Source of the DNA: Amaranthus tricolor
Taxonomy: Eukaryota > Streptophyta > Magnoliopsida > Caryophyllales > Amaranthaceae
Assembly (NCBI RefSeq): GCF_026212465.1
Contig: NC_080061.1
Coordinates: 20,759,695 to 20,823,694, forward strand
DNA length: 64,000 nt
Direction of reading: 5' to 3'
Shown here: positions 20,955 to 34,700 of the stretch, piece after piece
Layout of the letters: each line of letters starts with the position of its first letter
Numbering within the stretch: position 1 is the first letter of the stretch
The notes under the pieces: model-generated
Databases searched by the model: none
Told to the model about the DNA's origin: nothing
The model's input: only the letters and a program-made list of their open reading frames with translations
Position numbers and translations under genes: made by a program

Positions 20955-23585
20955 ACATTAGAAACGCAACTTAGCACGTAATTTAAAGTACATGACCACT
21001 GTTTTCGAGTCTAACCATTTAAACACAATAATAGAAACTAAATGGTGTTGGGTGACATTTTTCGTGCAAAAACAACCAAGCTTGAACAACTTTATGCGAG
21101 AAAGTGCTAAAAAAGCTGAAAAAACTTTAAAAAGCAACTTAGATCGTAATTTAAAACATATTACAATAGTTTTCGATTATAACCATTTCAACACAACATT
21201 TTATACCAAATAGTGTTGTATGCCAAGTTTCGTGCGCAACAAACCAACTTTGAACCACTTTATGCAAGAAAGTGCCAAAAAAATTTTAAAAATAATATAC
21301 ACAAAATAGTGTAGGGTGCCATGTTTTGTGCAAAACAAACCAAGTTTGAACAACTTTATGTATAACAGTGCTAAAAAAGCTGAAAAAAACTTTAAAAAAG
21401 CAACTTAGCAAGTAATTTCAACCATATGACTATTGTTTTCGAATCTAACAAGTTTAACACAATAATATATAGCAAATATTGTTATGTGCCTTGTTTGTTG
21501 CCAAACAAACCAAGTTTGAACCACTTTATGCGAGAAAGTACTAAAAAAGCTAAAAAAAAATTTTAAAACACATCTTAGCCCTTAATTTCAAGCTTATGAC
21601 TGCTGTTTTCGATTATAACCATTTCAACACAGTAATATATACCAAATAGTGTTGTGTGCTAGGTTTCGTGCGAAAAAAACCAAGATTGAACCACTTTATG
21701 TGAGAAAGTGCCCAAAAAGTATAAAAACATTAAAAACGCAACTTCGTATGTAAATTCAGGTACATGAATATTGTTTACGAGTCTAACCATTTCAACACAA
21801 TAATATAAACAAAATTTTGTTGGGTGCAATGTTTCGTGCAAATCAAACCAAGTTTGAACAACTTTATGCGACAAAGTGCCAAAAAAGCTAAAAAAAACTT
21901 GAAAAAAAACATAGCACGTAATTTCAAGCATATGACAATAGTTCTCGATTCGAACCCTTTCGACACAATAATTTATACCAAATAATGTTCTGTGCCAAGT
22001 TTCGTGCGAAACAAACCAAGTTTGAACCACTTTATACGAGACAGTGCCAAAAAAATATAAAAAACATTCGAAACGCAACTTAGCACGTAATTTAAAGTAC
22101 ATGAATATTGTTTTTGAGTCTAACCATTTCAACACAATAATATAAACTAAATAGTGTTGGGTGCCATGTTTCGTGCAAAATAAACTAAGTTTGAGCCACC
22201 TTATGCGAGAAAGTGCTAAAAAACCTTTAAAAAAACTATAAAAAAGCAACTTAGCGCTTAATTTCAAGCATATGACTGTTGTTTTCGAATCTAACCATTT
22301 CAACACAATAATATATACAAAATGGTGTTGTGTGCTAGGTTTCATGCGAAACGAACAAAGTTTGATCCACTTTATGCGAGAAAGTGCCAAAAAAATATAA
22401 GAAACATTAAAAACGCAACTTAGCACGTAATTTCAAGTACATGACCATTGTTTTTTAATCTAACCATTTCAATACAATAATATAAACTAAATAGTGTTGG
22501 GTACCATGTTTTGTGCAAAACAAACCATGTTTGAACAACCTTATGCGAGAAAGTGCTAAAAAAGCTGAAAAAAACTTTAAAAAAGAACCTTAGCACGTAA
22601 TTTCAAGCATATGATAATAGTTTTCGGTTCTAACCATTTCAACACAATAATTTATACCAAATAGTGTTGTGTGCCAAGTTTCGTGCGAAACAAACCAACT
22701 TTGAACCACTTTATGCGAGATTGTGCAAAAAAAATTTAAAAAAAATTAACAACACAACTTAGCACGTAATTTCAAGTAAATGACTATTAATTTTGAGTCT
22801 AACCATTTCAACACAATAATATACACTAAATAGTGTTTGGTTCCATGTTTCGTGAAGTACAAACCAAATTTTAACAACTTTATGCAAGACAGTGCTAAAA
22901 AAGCTGAAAAAAAATTAATAAAGCAACTTAGCACGTAATTTCACGCATATGACTATTGTTTTCGATTGTAACCATTTCAACATAATCATTTATACGAAAT
23001 AGTGTTGTGTGCCAAATTCATGCGAAACAAACCAAGTTTGAACCAATTTATGCGTGAAAGTTCTAAAAAGCTAAAAAAAATTTTAAAACATCAACTTAGC
23101 ACGTAATTTCAAGCATATGAATATTGTTTTCGATTCTAACCATTTCAACACAATAGTTTATATCAAAAAGTGTTGTGTGCTAAGTTTCGTGCGAAAAAAC
23201 CAAGTTTGAACCACTTTTTGTGAAAAAGTGCCCAAAAAATATAAAAACATTAAAAACGCAACTTCACATGTAATTTCAAGTACATGACTATTGTTTTCGA
23301 TTCCAACCATTTCAACACAATAATATAAACTAAATTGTGTTGGGTGACATGTTTCGTGCAAAACAAACCAAGTTTGAACAACTTTATGCGAGAAAGTCCT
23401 AAAAAAGCTAAAAAACATTTGAAAAAAAATCTTAGCACGTAAGTTCAAGCATATGACAATAGTTCTCGCTTCGAACCCTTTAAACACAATAATTTATACC
23501 AAATAGTGTTGTGTGCCATGTTTCATGCGAAACAAAATAAGTTTGAACCTCTTTATGCGAGAGAGTGCCAAAAAAATATAGAAAA
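20955..23585 (+). repeat. 2.63-kb HOR, copy 1
   Basis: The block starting with 'catgaccactg' at 20,991 recurs at 23,621, and internal landmarks recur 2,630-2,631 bp later. It contains sixteen monomers, one of which (at ~21,290) lacks about 72 bp, explaining why the period is not a whole number of monomers. Repeated text such as 'gtttacgagtctaacc' (21,774 and 24,405) and 'tttttaatctaacc' (22,450 and 25,081) matches. Confidence 0.92.
21285..21322 (+). other. Truncated monomer (about 72 bp missing), shared by both 2.63-kb copies
   Basis: 'gtgccaaaaaaattttaaaa' runs into 'ataatatacacaaaatagtg', skipping the part of the monomer that normally contains 'gcaacttagcac' through 'caacacaat'. The same junction occurs at ~23,915-23,952, so it arose before the duplication. 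Confidence 0.82.
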
Positions 23586-26216
23586 CATTAGAAACGCAAC
23601 TTAGCACGTAATTTAAAGTACATGACCACTGTTTTCGAGTCTAACCATTTAAACACAATAATAGAAACTAAATGGTGTTGGGTGACATTTTTCGTGCAAA
23701 AACAACCAAGCTTGAACAACTTTATGCGAGAAAGTGCTAAAAAAGCTGAAAAAACTTTTAAAAAGCAACTTAGATCGTAATTTAAAACATATTACAATAG
23801 TTTTCGATTATAACCATTTCAACACAACATTTTATACCAAATAGTGTTGTATGCCAAGTTTCGTGCGCAACAAACCAACTTTGAACCACTTTATGCAAGA
23901 AAGTGCCAAAAAAATTTTAAAAATAATATACACAAAATAGTGTAGGGTGCTATGTTTTGTGCAAAACAAACCAAGTTTGAACAACTTTATGCATAACAGT
24001 GCTAAAAAAGCTGAAAAAAACTTTAAAAAAGCAACTTAGCATGTAATTTCAACCATATGACTATTGTTTTCGAATCTAACAAGTTTAACACAATAATATA
24101 TAGCAAATAGTGTTATGTGCCTTGTTTGTTGCCAAACAAACCAAGTTTGAACCACTTTATGCGAGAAAGTACTAAAAAAGCTAAAAAAAAATTTTAAAAC
24201 ACATCTTAGCCCTTAATTTCAAGCTTATGACTGCTGTTTTCGATTATAACCATTTCAACACAGTAATATATACCAAATAGTATTGTGTGCTAGGTTTCGT
24301 GCGAAAAAAACCAAGATTGAACCACTTTATGTGAGAAAGTGCCCAAAAAGTATAAAAACATTAAAAACGCAACTTCGTATGTAAATTCAGGTACATGAAT
24401 ATTGTTTACGAGTCTAACCATTTCAACACAATAATATAAACAAAATTTTGTTGGGTGCAATGTTTCGTGCAAATCAAACCAAGTTTGAACAACTTTATGC
24501 GACAAAGTGCCAAAAAAGCTAAAAAAAACTTGAAAAAAAACATAGCACGTAATTTCAAGCATATGACAATAGTTCTCGATTCGAACCCTTTCGACACAAT
24601 AATTTATACCAAATAATGTTCTGTGCCAAGTTTCGTGCGAAACAAACCAAGTTTGAACCACTTTATACGAGACAGTGCCAAAAAAATATAAAAAACATTC
24701 GAAACGCAACTTAGCACGTAATTTAAAGTACATGAATATTGTTTTTGAGTCTAACCATTTCAACACAATAATATAAACTAAATAGTGTTGGGTGCCATGT
24801 TTCGTGCAAAATAAACTAAGTTTGAGCCACCTTATGCGAGAAAGTGCTAAAAAACCTTTAAAAAAACTATAAAAAAGCAACTTAGCGCTTAATTTCAAGC
24901 ATATGACTGTTGTTTTCGAATCTAACCATTTCAACACAATAATATATACAAAATGGTGTTGTGTGCTAGGTTTCATGCGAAACGAACAAAGTTTGATCCA
25001 CTTTATGCGAGAAAGTGCCAAAAAAATATAAGAAACATTAAAAACGCAACTTAGCACGTAATTTCAAGTACATGACCATTGTTTTTTAATCTAACCATTT
25101 CAATACAATAATATAAACTAAATAGTGTTGGGTACCATGTTTTGTGCAAAACAAACCATGTTTGAACAACCTTATGCGAGAAAGTGCTAAAAAAGCTGAA
25201 AAAAACTTTAAAAAAGAACCTTAGCACGTAATTTCAAGCATATGATAATAGTTTTCGGTTCTAACCATTTCAACACAATAATTTATACCAAATAGTGTTG
25301 TGTGCCAAGTTTCGTGCGAAACAAACCAACTTTGAACCACTTTATGCGAGATTGTGCAAAAAAAATTAAAAAAAAATTAACAACACAACTTAGCACGTAA
25401 TTTCAAGTAAATGACTATTAATTTTGAGTCTAACCATTTCAACACAATAATATACACTAAATAGTGTTTGGTTCCATGTTTCGTGAAGTACAAACCAAAT
25501 TTTAACAACTTTATGCAAGACAGTGCTAAAAAAGCTGAAAAAAAATTAATAAAGCAACTTAGCACGTAATTTCACGCATATGACTATTGTTTTCGATTGT
25601 AACCATTTCAACATAATCATTTATACGAAATAGTGTTGTGTGCCAAATTCATGCGAAACAAACCAAGTTTGAACCAATTTATGCGTGAAAGTTCTAAAAA
25701 GCTAAAAAAAATTTTAAAACATCAACTTAGCACGTAATTTCAAGCATATGAATATTGTTTTCGATTCTAACCATTTCAACACAATAGTTTATATCAAAAA
25801 GTGTTGTGTGCTAAGTTTCGTGCGAAAAAACCAAGTTTGAACCACTTTTTGTGAAAAAGTGCCCAAAAAATATAAAAACATTAAAAACGCAACTTCACAT
25901 GTAATTTCAAGTACATGACTATTGTTTTCGATTCCAACCATTTCAACACAATAATATAAACTAAATTGTGTTGGGTGACATGTTTCGTGCAAAACAAACC
26001 AAGTTTGAACAACTTTATGCGAGAAAGTCCTAAAAAAGCTAAAAAACATTTGAAAAAAAATCTTAGCACGTAAGTTCAAGCATATGACAATAGTTCTCGC
26101 TTCGAACCCTTTAAACACAATAATTTATACCAAATAGTGTTGTGTGCCATGTTTCATGCGAAACAAAATAAGTTTGAACCTCTTTATGCGAGAGAGTGCC
26201 AAAAAAATATAGAAAA
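23586..26216 (+). repeat. 2.63-kb HOR, copy 2
   Basis: Near-identical to the preceding block. Only a few differences were spotted, for example 'gggtgc(c/t)atg' near 21,318/23,949, 'aaata(t/g)tgttatg' near 21,475/24,106, and one indel in the A-run near 22,735/25,366. A third copy begins after it ('gaaacgcaacttagcacg') but diverges within about 60 bp. The duplication is recent. Confidence 0.92.
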
Positions 26217-27479
26217 CATTAGAAACGCAACTTAGCACGTAATTTAAAGTACATGACCATTGTTTTCGAGTCTAACCATTTCAACACAATAATATAAAGT
26301 AAATAGTGTTGGGTCCCATGTTTCGTGCAAAACAAACCAAGTTTGAACAACCTTATGCGAGAAAGTGCTAAAAAAGCTATACAAATCTATAAAAAAGCAA
26401 CTTAGCACTTAATTTCAAGCATATGACTGTTGTTTTTGATTCTAACCATTTCAACATAATAATATATACCAAATAGTGCTGTGTGCTAGGTTTCATGCGA
26501 AACAAACCAAGTTTGAACCACTTTATGCGAGAAAGTGCCAAAAAAATATTAAAAAATTTAAAAACGCAACTTAACATGTAATTTCAAAAACATGACTATT
26601 GTTTTCGAGTCTAACTATTTCAACATAATAATAGAAACTAAATAGTGTTGGGTGACATTTTGTGTGCAATACAAACCAAGTTTGAACAACTTTATGCGAG
26701 AAAGTACTAAAAAGCTGAAAAAAACTTAAAAAAAGCAACTTAGCACTTAATTTCAAGCATATGACAATAGTTTTCGATTCCAACCATTTAAACACAATAA
26801 TTTATACCAAATAGTGTTGTGTGCCAAGTTTCGTGCGAAACAAACCAACTTTGAACCACTTTATGCAAGCTAGTGCAAAAAAAGTTAAAAAAAGTTAAAA
26901 AAAATTAAAAACGCAACTTAGCATGTAATTTTAAGTACATGACTATTGTTTAAAGTGTAACCATTTCAACACATTAATATACACTAAATAGTGTTTGGTG
27001 CCATGTTTCGTGAAAAATAAACCAAGTTTTAACAACTTTATGCAAGGTAGTGCTAAAAAAGCTGAAAAAAACATTAAAAAAGCAACTTAGCACGTAATTT
27101 CAAGCATATAACTATTGTTTTTGATTCTAACAAGTTAAACACAATAATATATACCAAATAGTGTTGTGTGCCTCGTTTGTTACCAAACAACCCAAGTTTG
27201 AACAACTTTATGCGAGAAAGTGCTAAGAAAGCTAAAAAAAAACATATAAAAAGCTACTTATCCCGTGATTTCAAGCATATGACTATTGTTTTCGATTCTA
27301 ACCATTTCAACGCAATAGTTTATACCAAATAGAGTTGTGTGCTAGGTTTCGTGCAAAAAAAAACCAAGTTTGAATCACTTTATGTTAGAAAGTGCCCAAA
27401 AAATATAAAAACATTAAAAACGCAACTTAGCACGTAATTTCAAGTACATGACTATTGTTATTGAGTCTAATCATTTCAA

Positions 27480-27560
27480 CACAATAATATGACTATTGTT
27501 TTCAACTAAATAGTGTTGGTGCCCTGTTTACAACTTTATGCAAGATAGTGCTAAAAAAGC
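27480..27560 (+). other. Rearranged monomer with internal deletions
   Basis: 'acaataatatgactattgtt' joins the monomer middle to a second 'tatgac' anchor, and 'ggtgccctgtttacaacttt' then lacks the usual 'cgtgcaaaacaaaccaagtttgaa'. A sister monomer at 30,780-30,860 shares the first rearrangement but keeps the missing 24 bp or so, so the two deletions happened in sequence. Confidence 0.7.
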
Positions 27561-27721
27561 TGAAAAAACATTAGAAAAGCAACTTAGCAAGTAATTTCAA
27601 GCATATGAGTATTGTTTTCGATTCTAACCAGTTCAACACAATAATATATACCAAATAGTGTTGTGTGCCTTGTTTGTTGCCAACCAAACCAAGTTTGAAC
27701 CACTTTATGCGAGAAAGTGCT

Positions 27722-27795
27722 AAAAAAGCTTAAAAAAACTTTAAAAAAGCTTAAAAAAAACTTTAAAAAAGCTTAAAAAAAACTTTAAAAAAGCA
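27722..27795 (+). repeat. Short tandem expansion inside a monomer (~26 bp x 3)
   Basis: The A-rich segment 'aaaaaagcttaaaaaaactt' is repeated three times before the next 'gcaactta'. Other monomers have it once. It looks like a slippage or small tandem duplication in the A-tract region. Confidence 0.8.
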
Positions 27796-27957
27796 ACTTA
27801 GAACGAAATTTCAAGCATATGACTATTGTTTTAGATTTTAACCATTTCAACAAAATAATTTATACCAAATAGTGTTATGAGAATAGTTTTGTGCGAAACA
27901 AACCAACTTTCAACCACGTCAACACAATATATAATTAACATTAAAAACGCAACTTAG

Positions 27958-28982
27958 CACATAATTTCAAGTACATGACTATTGTTTTCGAGTCTAACCA
28001 TGTCAACACAATAATATAAACTGAATAGTGTTGGGTGCCATGTTTCGTGCAAAACAAAGCAAGTTTGAACAACTTTGTGCAAAAAAAGAGCTAGAAAAGC
28101 AAAAAAAAAAACTTGAAAAAAGCAACTTAGCACGTAATTTCAAATACATGACTATAGTTTTCGACTCTAACCATTTCAACACAATTATATAAACTAAATA
28201 GTGTTGGGAGCGATGTTTCGTGCAAAACTTACCAAATTTAAATAACTTTATGCGAAAAACTGCTAAAAAAGTTAAAAAAAACTTTTAAAAAGCAACTTAG
28301 CACGTAATTTCAAATACATGACTATTGTTTTCTTGTCTAACCATTTCAACACAATAATATAAACTAAATAGTGGTGTTGGGAGCCATGTTTCGTGCAAAA
28401 CAAACCAAATTTAAATAACTTTATGCGAAAAAGTGCAAAAAAAGCTAAAAAAACATTAAAAAGAAAACTTTGCACGTAATTTCAAGTACATGACTATTGT
28501 TTTCGAGTCTAACAATGTCAACACAATAATATAAACTGAATAGTGTTGGGTGCCATGTTTCGTGCAAAACAAAGCAATTTTGAACAACTTTATGCAAAAA
28601 AAGAGCTAGAAAAGCAAAAAAAACATGAAAAAAGCAACTTAGCACGTAATTTCAAATACGTGACTATTGTTTTCGACTCTAACCATTTCAACACAATTAT
28701 ATAAACTAAATAGTGTTGGGAGCGATGTTTCGTGCAAAACTAACCAAATTTAAATAACTTTATGCGAAAAACTGCTAAAAAAATTTAAAAAAACTTTTAA
28801 AAAGCAACTTACAACGTAATTTCAAATACATGACTATTGTTTTCTTGTCTAACCATTTCAACACAATAATATAAACAAATAGTGTTGGGAGCCATGTTTC
28901 GTGTAAAACAAACCAAATTTAAATAACTTTATACGAATAAGTGCTAAAAAAGCTAAAAAAAACTAAAAAAGAAACTTAGCAC
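27958..28982 (+). repeat. A-class trimer repeat, two units of ~512 bp
   Basis: Three distinguishable A-type monomers follow one another: x with 'ccatgtcaacac/aatgtcaac', y with 'gactctaacc' and 'gggagcgatg', z with 'cttgtctaacc' and 'gggagccatg'. Anchors fall at 27,970, 28,143, 28,313 and then 28,483, 28,653, 28,825, so the period is ~512 bp. Further A-type monomers follow at 28,992 and 29,160 before a B monomer returns at ~29,330. B monomers are absent for about 1.35 kb. Confidence 0.8.
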
Positions 28983-29654
28983 GTAATTTCAAATACATGA
29001 CTATTGTTTTCGTGTCTAACCATTTCAACACAATAATATAAACTAAATAGTATTGGGAGCCATGTTTCGTGCAAAACAAACCAAATTTAAATAACTTTAT
29101 GCGAAAAAGTGCAAAAAAAGCTAAAATAAACTTTAAAAAGAAAACTTTGCACGTAATTTCAAGTACATGACTATTGTTTTCGAGTCTAACCATTTCAACA
29201 CAATAATATAAAGTAAATAGTGTTGGGTACCATGTTTCGTGCAAAACAAACCAAGTTTGACCAACTTTATGCGAAAAAGCGCTAAAAAGCTCAAAATAAC
29301 TTTAAAAATGCAACTTAGCACGTAATTTCAAACATATGACTATTGTTTTCGATTCTAACCATTTCAACACAATAGTTTATACCAAATAGAGTTGTGTGCT
29401 AGGTTTCGTGCAAAAAAAACCACGTCTGAATTTACTTTATGTGAGAAAGTGCCCAAAAAATATACAAACATTAAAAACGCAACTTCGCATGTAATTTCAA
29501 GTACATGACTTTTGTTTTTGAGTCTAACCATTTCAACAAAATAATATAAACAAAATTGTTTTGGGTGCCATGTTTCGTGCAAAACAAATCTACTTAGAAC
29601 AACTTTATGCGAGAAAGTGCTAAAAAAGCTAAAAAAAACTAAAAACTAAAAAAT

Positions 29655-29700
29655 TTGCACGTAATTTCAAGCATAACATAAATAACTTATACCAAATAGT
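29655..29700 (+). other. Truncated monomer
   Basis: 'atttcaagcataacataaat' jumps from the 'gcatatgac' anchor region straight to 'acttataccaaatag', losing about 45 bp of the central part of a B monomer. Confidence 0.7.
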
Positions 29701-30624
29701 GTTGTGTGCCATGTTTCGTGCGAAAAAAAACAAGTTTGAACCACTTTATGCGAGACAGTGCCAAAAAAATATAAATAACATTAGAAACCCAACTTAGCAC
29801 GTAATTTAAAGTACATGACTATTTTTTTGAGTCTAACCATTTCAACACAATAATATAAACTAAATAGTGTTGGGTGCCACGTTTCGTGCAAAACGAACCA
29901 TGTTTGAACAACCTTATGCGAGAAAGTGCTAAAAAAGCTAAAAAAAACTATAAAAAAAAACTTAGTGCTTAATTTCAAGCATATGAATGTTGTTTTCGAA
30001 TCTAACCATTTCAACACAATAATATATACCAAATAGTGTTGTGTGCTAGGTTTCGTGCGAAACAAACCAAGTTTGAACCACTTTATGCGAGAAAGTGCCA
30101 AAAAAATATAAAAAACATTAAAAACGCAACTTACCACGTAATTTCAAGTACATGACCATTGTTTTTTAGTCTAACCATTTCAACACAATAACATAAACTA
30201 CATAGTGATGGGTACCATGTTTCATGCAATACAAACCAAGTTTGAAAACCTTAAGCGAGAAAGTGCTAAAAAAGATAAAAAAAAACTTTAAAAAAGCAAC
30301 TTAGCACGTGATTTCACACGTATGACTATTGTTTTCGATTGTAACCATTTCAACGTAATCATTTATACCAAATAGTGTTGTGTGCCAAGTTCATTCGAAA
30401 CTAACCAAGTATGAACCATTTTATATGAGAAAGTGGCAAAAAAATATTAAAAACATTAAAAACGCAACTTAGCACGTAATTTAAAGTACATGACCACTGT
30501 TTTCGAGTCTAACCATTTCAACACAATAATAGAAAATAAAAAGTGTTGGGTGACTTTTTTCGTGCAATCCAAACCAAGTTTGAACAACTTTATGCGAGAA
30601 AGTGTTAAAAAAGCTGAAAAAAAC

Positions 30625-30665
30625 TTTAAAAAGGCAACTTTGTGCCAATTTTCGTGCGAAAGAAA
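30625..30665 (+). other. Truncated monomer
   Basis: 'aaaaaggcaactttgtgcca' joins the monomer start 'gcaactt' directly to 'tgtgccaattttcgtgcg', skipping roughly 90-100 bp. 'ctt' and 'tgtg' text occurs near both ends of the gap, so a microhomology-mediated deletion is plausible. Confidence 0.75.
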
Positions 30666-30739
30666 CACACTTTTAACCACTTTATGCAAGATAGTGCAAA
30701 AAAAATTTAAAAAAATTTAAAAATGCAACTTAGCACGTA

Positions 30740-31770
30740 ATTTCAAGTACGTGACTATTGTTATTGACTCTAACCATTTCAACATAATAATATGACTATT
30801 ATTTTCAACTAAATAGTGTTGGTGCCCTGTTTCGTGCAAAATAAACCAAGTTTGAACAACTTTATGCAAGATAGTGCTAAAAAAGCTGAAAAAACATTAG
30901 AAAAGCAACTTAGCAAGTAATTTCAAGCATATGACTATTGTTTTCGATTCTAACCAGTTCAACACAATAATATATACGAAATAGTGTTGTCTGCCTTGTT
31001 TGTTGCCAATCAAACCAAGTTTGAACCACTTTATGCGAGAAAGTGCTAAAAAAGGTTTAAAAAAACTTTTAAAAAGCAACTTAGCACATAATTTCAAGTA
31101 CATGACTATTGTTTTCGAGTCTAACCATGTCAACACAATAATATAAACTGAATAGTGTTGGGTGCCATGTTTCGTGCAAAACAAAGCAAGTCTGAACAAC
31201 TTTATGCAAAAAAAAGAGCTAGAAAAGCTAAAAGAACTTGAAAAAAGCAACTGAGCACGTAATTTCAAATACATGACTATTGTTTTCGACTCTAACCATT
31301 TCAACACAATTATACAAACTAAATAGTGTTTGGAGCGACGTTTCGTGCAAAACTAACCAAATTTAAATAACTTTATGCGAAAAACTGCTAAAAAAGTTCA
31401 AAAAAAGTTTTAAAAAGTAACTTAGCGCGTAATTTCAAATACATGACTATTGTTTTTGTGTGTAACCAATTCAACAGAATAATTTAAACTAAATAGTGTT
31501 GGGAGCCATGTTTCGTGCAAAATAAACAAAATTTAATTAACTTTATGCCAATAAGTGCTAAAAAAGCTAAAAAAAACTTTAAAAATGAAACTTTGCACGT
31601 AATTTCAAGTACATGACTATTGTTTTTGAGTCTAACCATTTCAACACAAAAATATAAAGTAAATAGTGTTGGGTACCATGTTTCGTGCAAAACAAACCAA
31701 GTTTGACCAACTTTATGCAAAAAAGGGCTAAAACAGCTCAAAATAACTTTAAAAATGCAACTTAGCACGT
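30740..31770 (+). repeat. Diverged second copy of the block at 27.44-29.3 kb
   Basis: The rearranged monomer at 30,780-30,860 matches 27,480-27,560 (offset 3,303 bp). It is followed by x, y, z-type A monomers at ~31,090, 31,263 and 31,435, matching the trimer block but with one monomer fewer between (offset ~3,128 bp) and many substitutions. An older duplication than the HORs on either side. Confidence 0.68.
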
Positions 31771-34700
31771 AATTTCAAACATATGACTATTGTTTTCGAT
31801 TCTAACCATTTCAACATAATAATTTATACCAAATAATGTTGTGTGCCAAGTTTCGTGCGAAACAAACCAAGTTTGAACCACTTTATGCGAGAAAGTGCCA
31901 AAAAAATATTAAAAACTTTAAAAACACAACTTAGCACGTAATTTCAAGCATATGACTTTTGTTTTCGATTCGAACCATTTCAACACAATAATTTATACCA
32001 AATAGTGTAGTGTGCTAGGTTTCGTGCCAAAAAAACCAAGTTTGAACCATTTTATGTGAGAAAGTGACCAAAAAATATAAAAAAATATTAAAAACGTAAC
32101 TTCACATGTAATTTCAAGTAAATGACTATTGTTTTCGAGTCTAACCATTTCAACACAATAATATAAACCAACTTTAGGTGCCATGTTTCGTGCAAAAGAA
32201 ACCAAGTTTGAACAATTTGATGCAAGAAAGTGCTAAAAAAGCTAAATAAAACTTCAAAAAAACAACTTAGCACGTAATTTCAAGCATATGACTATAGTTC
32301 TCGATTCGAACCATTTTGACACAATAATTTATACCAAATAGTGTTATGTGCTAAGTTTCGTGCGAAACAAACCAAGGTTGAACCACTTTATGCGAGAAAG
32401 TGCCAAAACAATATAAAAAAATTAAAAACGCAACTTAGCATGTAATTTCAAGTACATGACTATTGTTTTCGAGTCTAACCATTTCAACACAATAATATAA
32501 ACAAAATAGTTTTGGGTGCCATGTTTAGTGAACACAAACCAAGTTTGAACAACTTTATACGAGAAAGAGCAAAAAAAGCTAAAAAAACATATAAAAATCA
32601 AACTAGCACTTAATTTGAAGTTAACGACTGTTGTTGTCGATTCTAACAATTTAAACACAATAATATATACGAAATAGTGTTGTGTGCCTTGTTTTTTACC
32701 AAACAAACCAAGTTTGAACCACTTTACGCGAGAAAGTGCTAAAAAAGCTAAAAAAAAATAAAAAAAGCAACTTAGCATGTAATTTCAATCATATGGTGAT
32801 TGTTTTCGATTCTAACCATTTCAACACAATAATTTATACCAAATAGTTTTGTGCGCAAAAAACCAATTTTGAACCACTTTATTTGAGAAAGTGCCCAAAA
32901 AATATAAAAACATTAAAAACGCAACTTCGCATGTAATTTCAAATACATGACTATAGTTTTTAAGTCTAAGCATTTCAACACAAAAATATAAACTAATTGT
33001 GTTGGGTGCCATGTTTCGTGCAAAACAAACCAAGTTTGAACAACTTTATACGAGAATGAAAGTGCTAAAAAAGCAAAAAAAACTCGGAAAAAAAACACTT
33101 AGCACGTCATTTCAAAAATGTGACTATAGTTCTCGATTCGAACCCTTTCAACACAATAATTTATACCAAACAGTGTTGTGTGCCATGTTTCGTGCGAAAC
33201 AAACGAAGTTTGAACCACTTTATGCGAGAAAGATTCAAAATAATATGAAAAACATGAAAAAGCAACTTAGCACGTCATTTCATATGCATGACTATTGTTT
33301 TAGAGTCTAACCATTTCAACACAATAATATAAACTAAATAGTGTGGGGTGGCACGTTTCGTGAAAAACAAACCAAGTTTGAATAACTTTATGCGAGAAAG
33401 TGCAAAAAAAGCTAAAAAAAAACTTAAAAAAAGAAACTTAGCACTTAATTTCAAGCATATGACAATAGTTCTCGATTCGAACCATTTCAACACAATAATT
33501 TATACACAATGGGGTTGGGTGCCAAGTTTCGTGCAAAACAAACCTAATTTGAACCACTTTATGTGAGATAGCGCCAAAAAAATATAAAAAACATCAAAAA
33601 AGCAACTTAGGATGTAATTTCAAGTACATGACTTTTCTTTTTAGGTCTAACCATTTGAACACAATATTATAAACTAAATAGTGTTGGGTGCCATGTTTCG
33701 TGCAAAACAAACCACGTTTGAAAAACTATCTGCGAGAAAGTGCTAAAAAAGCTAAAATAAACTATAAAAAAGTAACTTAGCACGTAATTTCAAGCATATG
33801 ACTATTGTTTTTGATCTTAACCATTTCAACGTAATAATATATACAAAATAGTGGTCTCTGCCTTGTTTGTTACCAAACAAACCAAGTTTAAACCAGATTA
33901 AGCGAGGAAGTGCTAAAAATCCTAAAAAAACTTAAAAAAAGAAATTTAGCACGTAATTTCAAGCTTATGACTATTGTTTTCGATTCTAACCATTTCAACA
34001 CAATAATTTATACCAAATAGTGTTGTGTGCTAGATTTTGTGCAAAAAACACCAAGTTTGAACCACTTTAAGTGAGGAAGTGCCCAAAAAACATTAAAAAC
34101 ATTAAAAACGCAACTTCGCATGTAATTTCAAAAACGTGACTACTGTTTTATAGTCTAACCATTTCAACAAATTAATATAAACTAAATTGTGTTGGGTTCC
34201 ACGTTTCGTGCAAAACAAACGAGGTTTAAACAACTTTAGGCGAGAAAGTGCTAAAAAAGCTAAAAAAAACCTATATAAAATCAAACTAGCACTTAATTTC
34301 AAGCAAATGACTGTTGTTTTCGATTCTAACCATTTCAACACAATAATTTATACCAAATAGTGTTGTGTGCCATGTTTCGAGCGAAACAAACCAAGTTTGA
34401 GCCACTTTATGCGAGAAAGGTTCAAAAAACAAACCAATTTCAACACGTAATTTCAAATACATGACTATTGTTTTTGAGTCTAACAATTTCAACACAATAA
34501 TATAAACTAAATAGTGTTGGGCGCAATGTTTCGTGCAAAACAAACCAAGTTCGAATAACTTTATGCGAGAAAGTGCTAAAAAAGTTACAAAGAACTATAA
34601 AAACGCAACTTAGCATGTTATTTCAAGCATATGACTGTAATTCTCGATTAAAACCATTTCAACACAATAATTTATACCAAATAGTGTTGTGTGCCAAGTT

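Noticed and set aside
21659..25057. Identical 255-codon reverse ORFs at 21,659-22,426 and 24,290-25,057
   Set aside because: Each spans about four and a half satellite monomers that happen to lack stops. They are identical only because the 2.63-kb block is duplicated.
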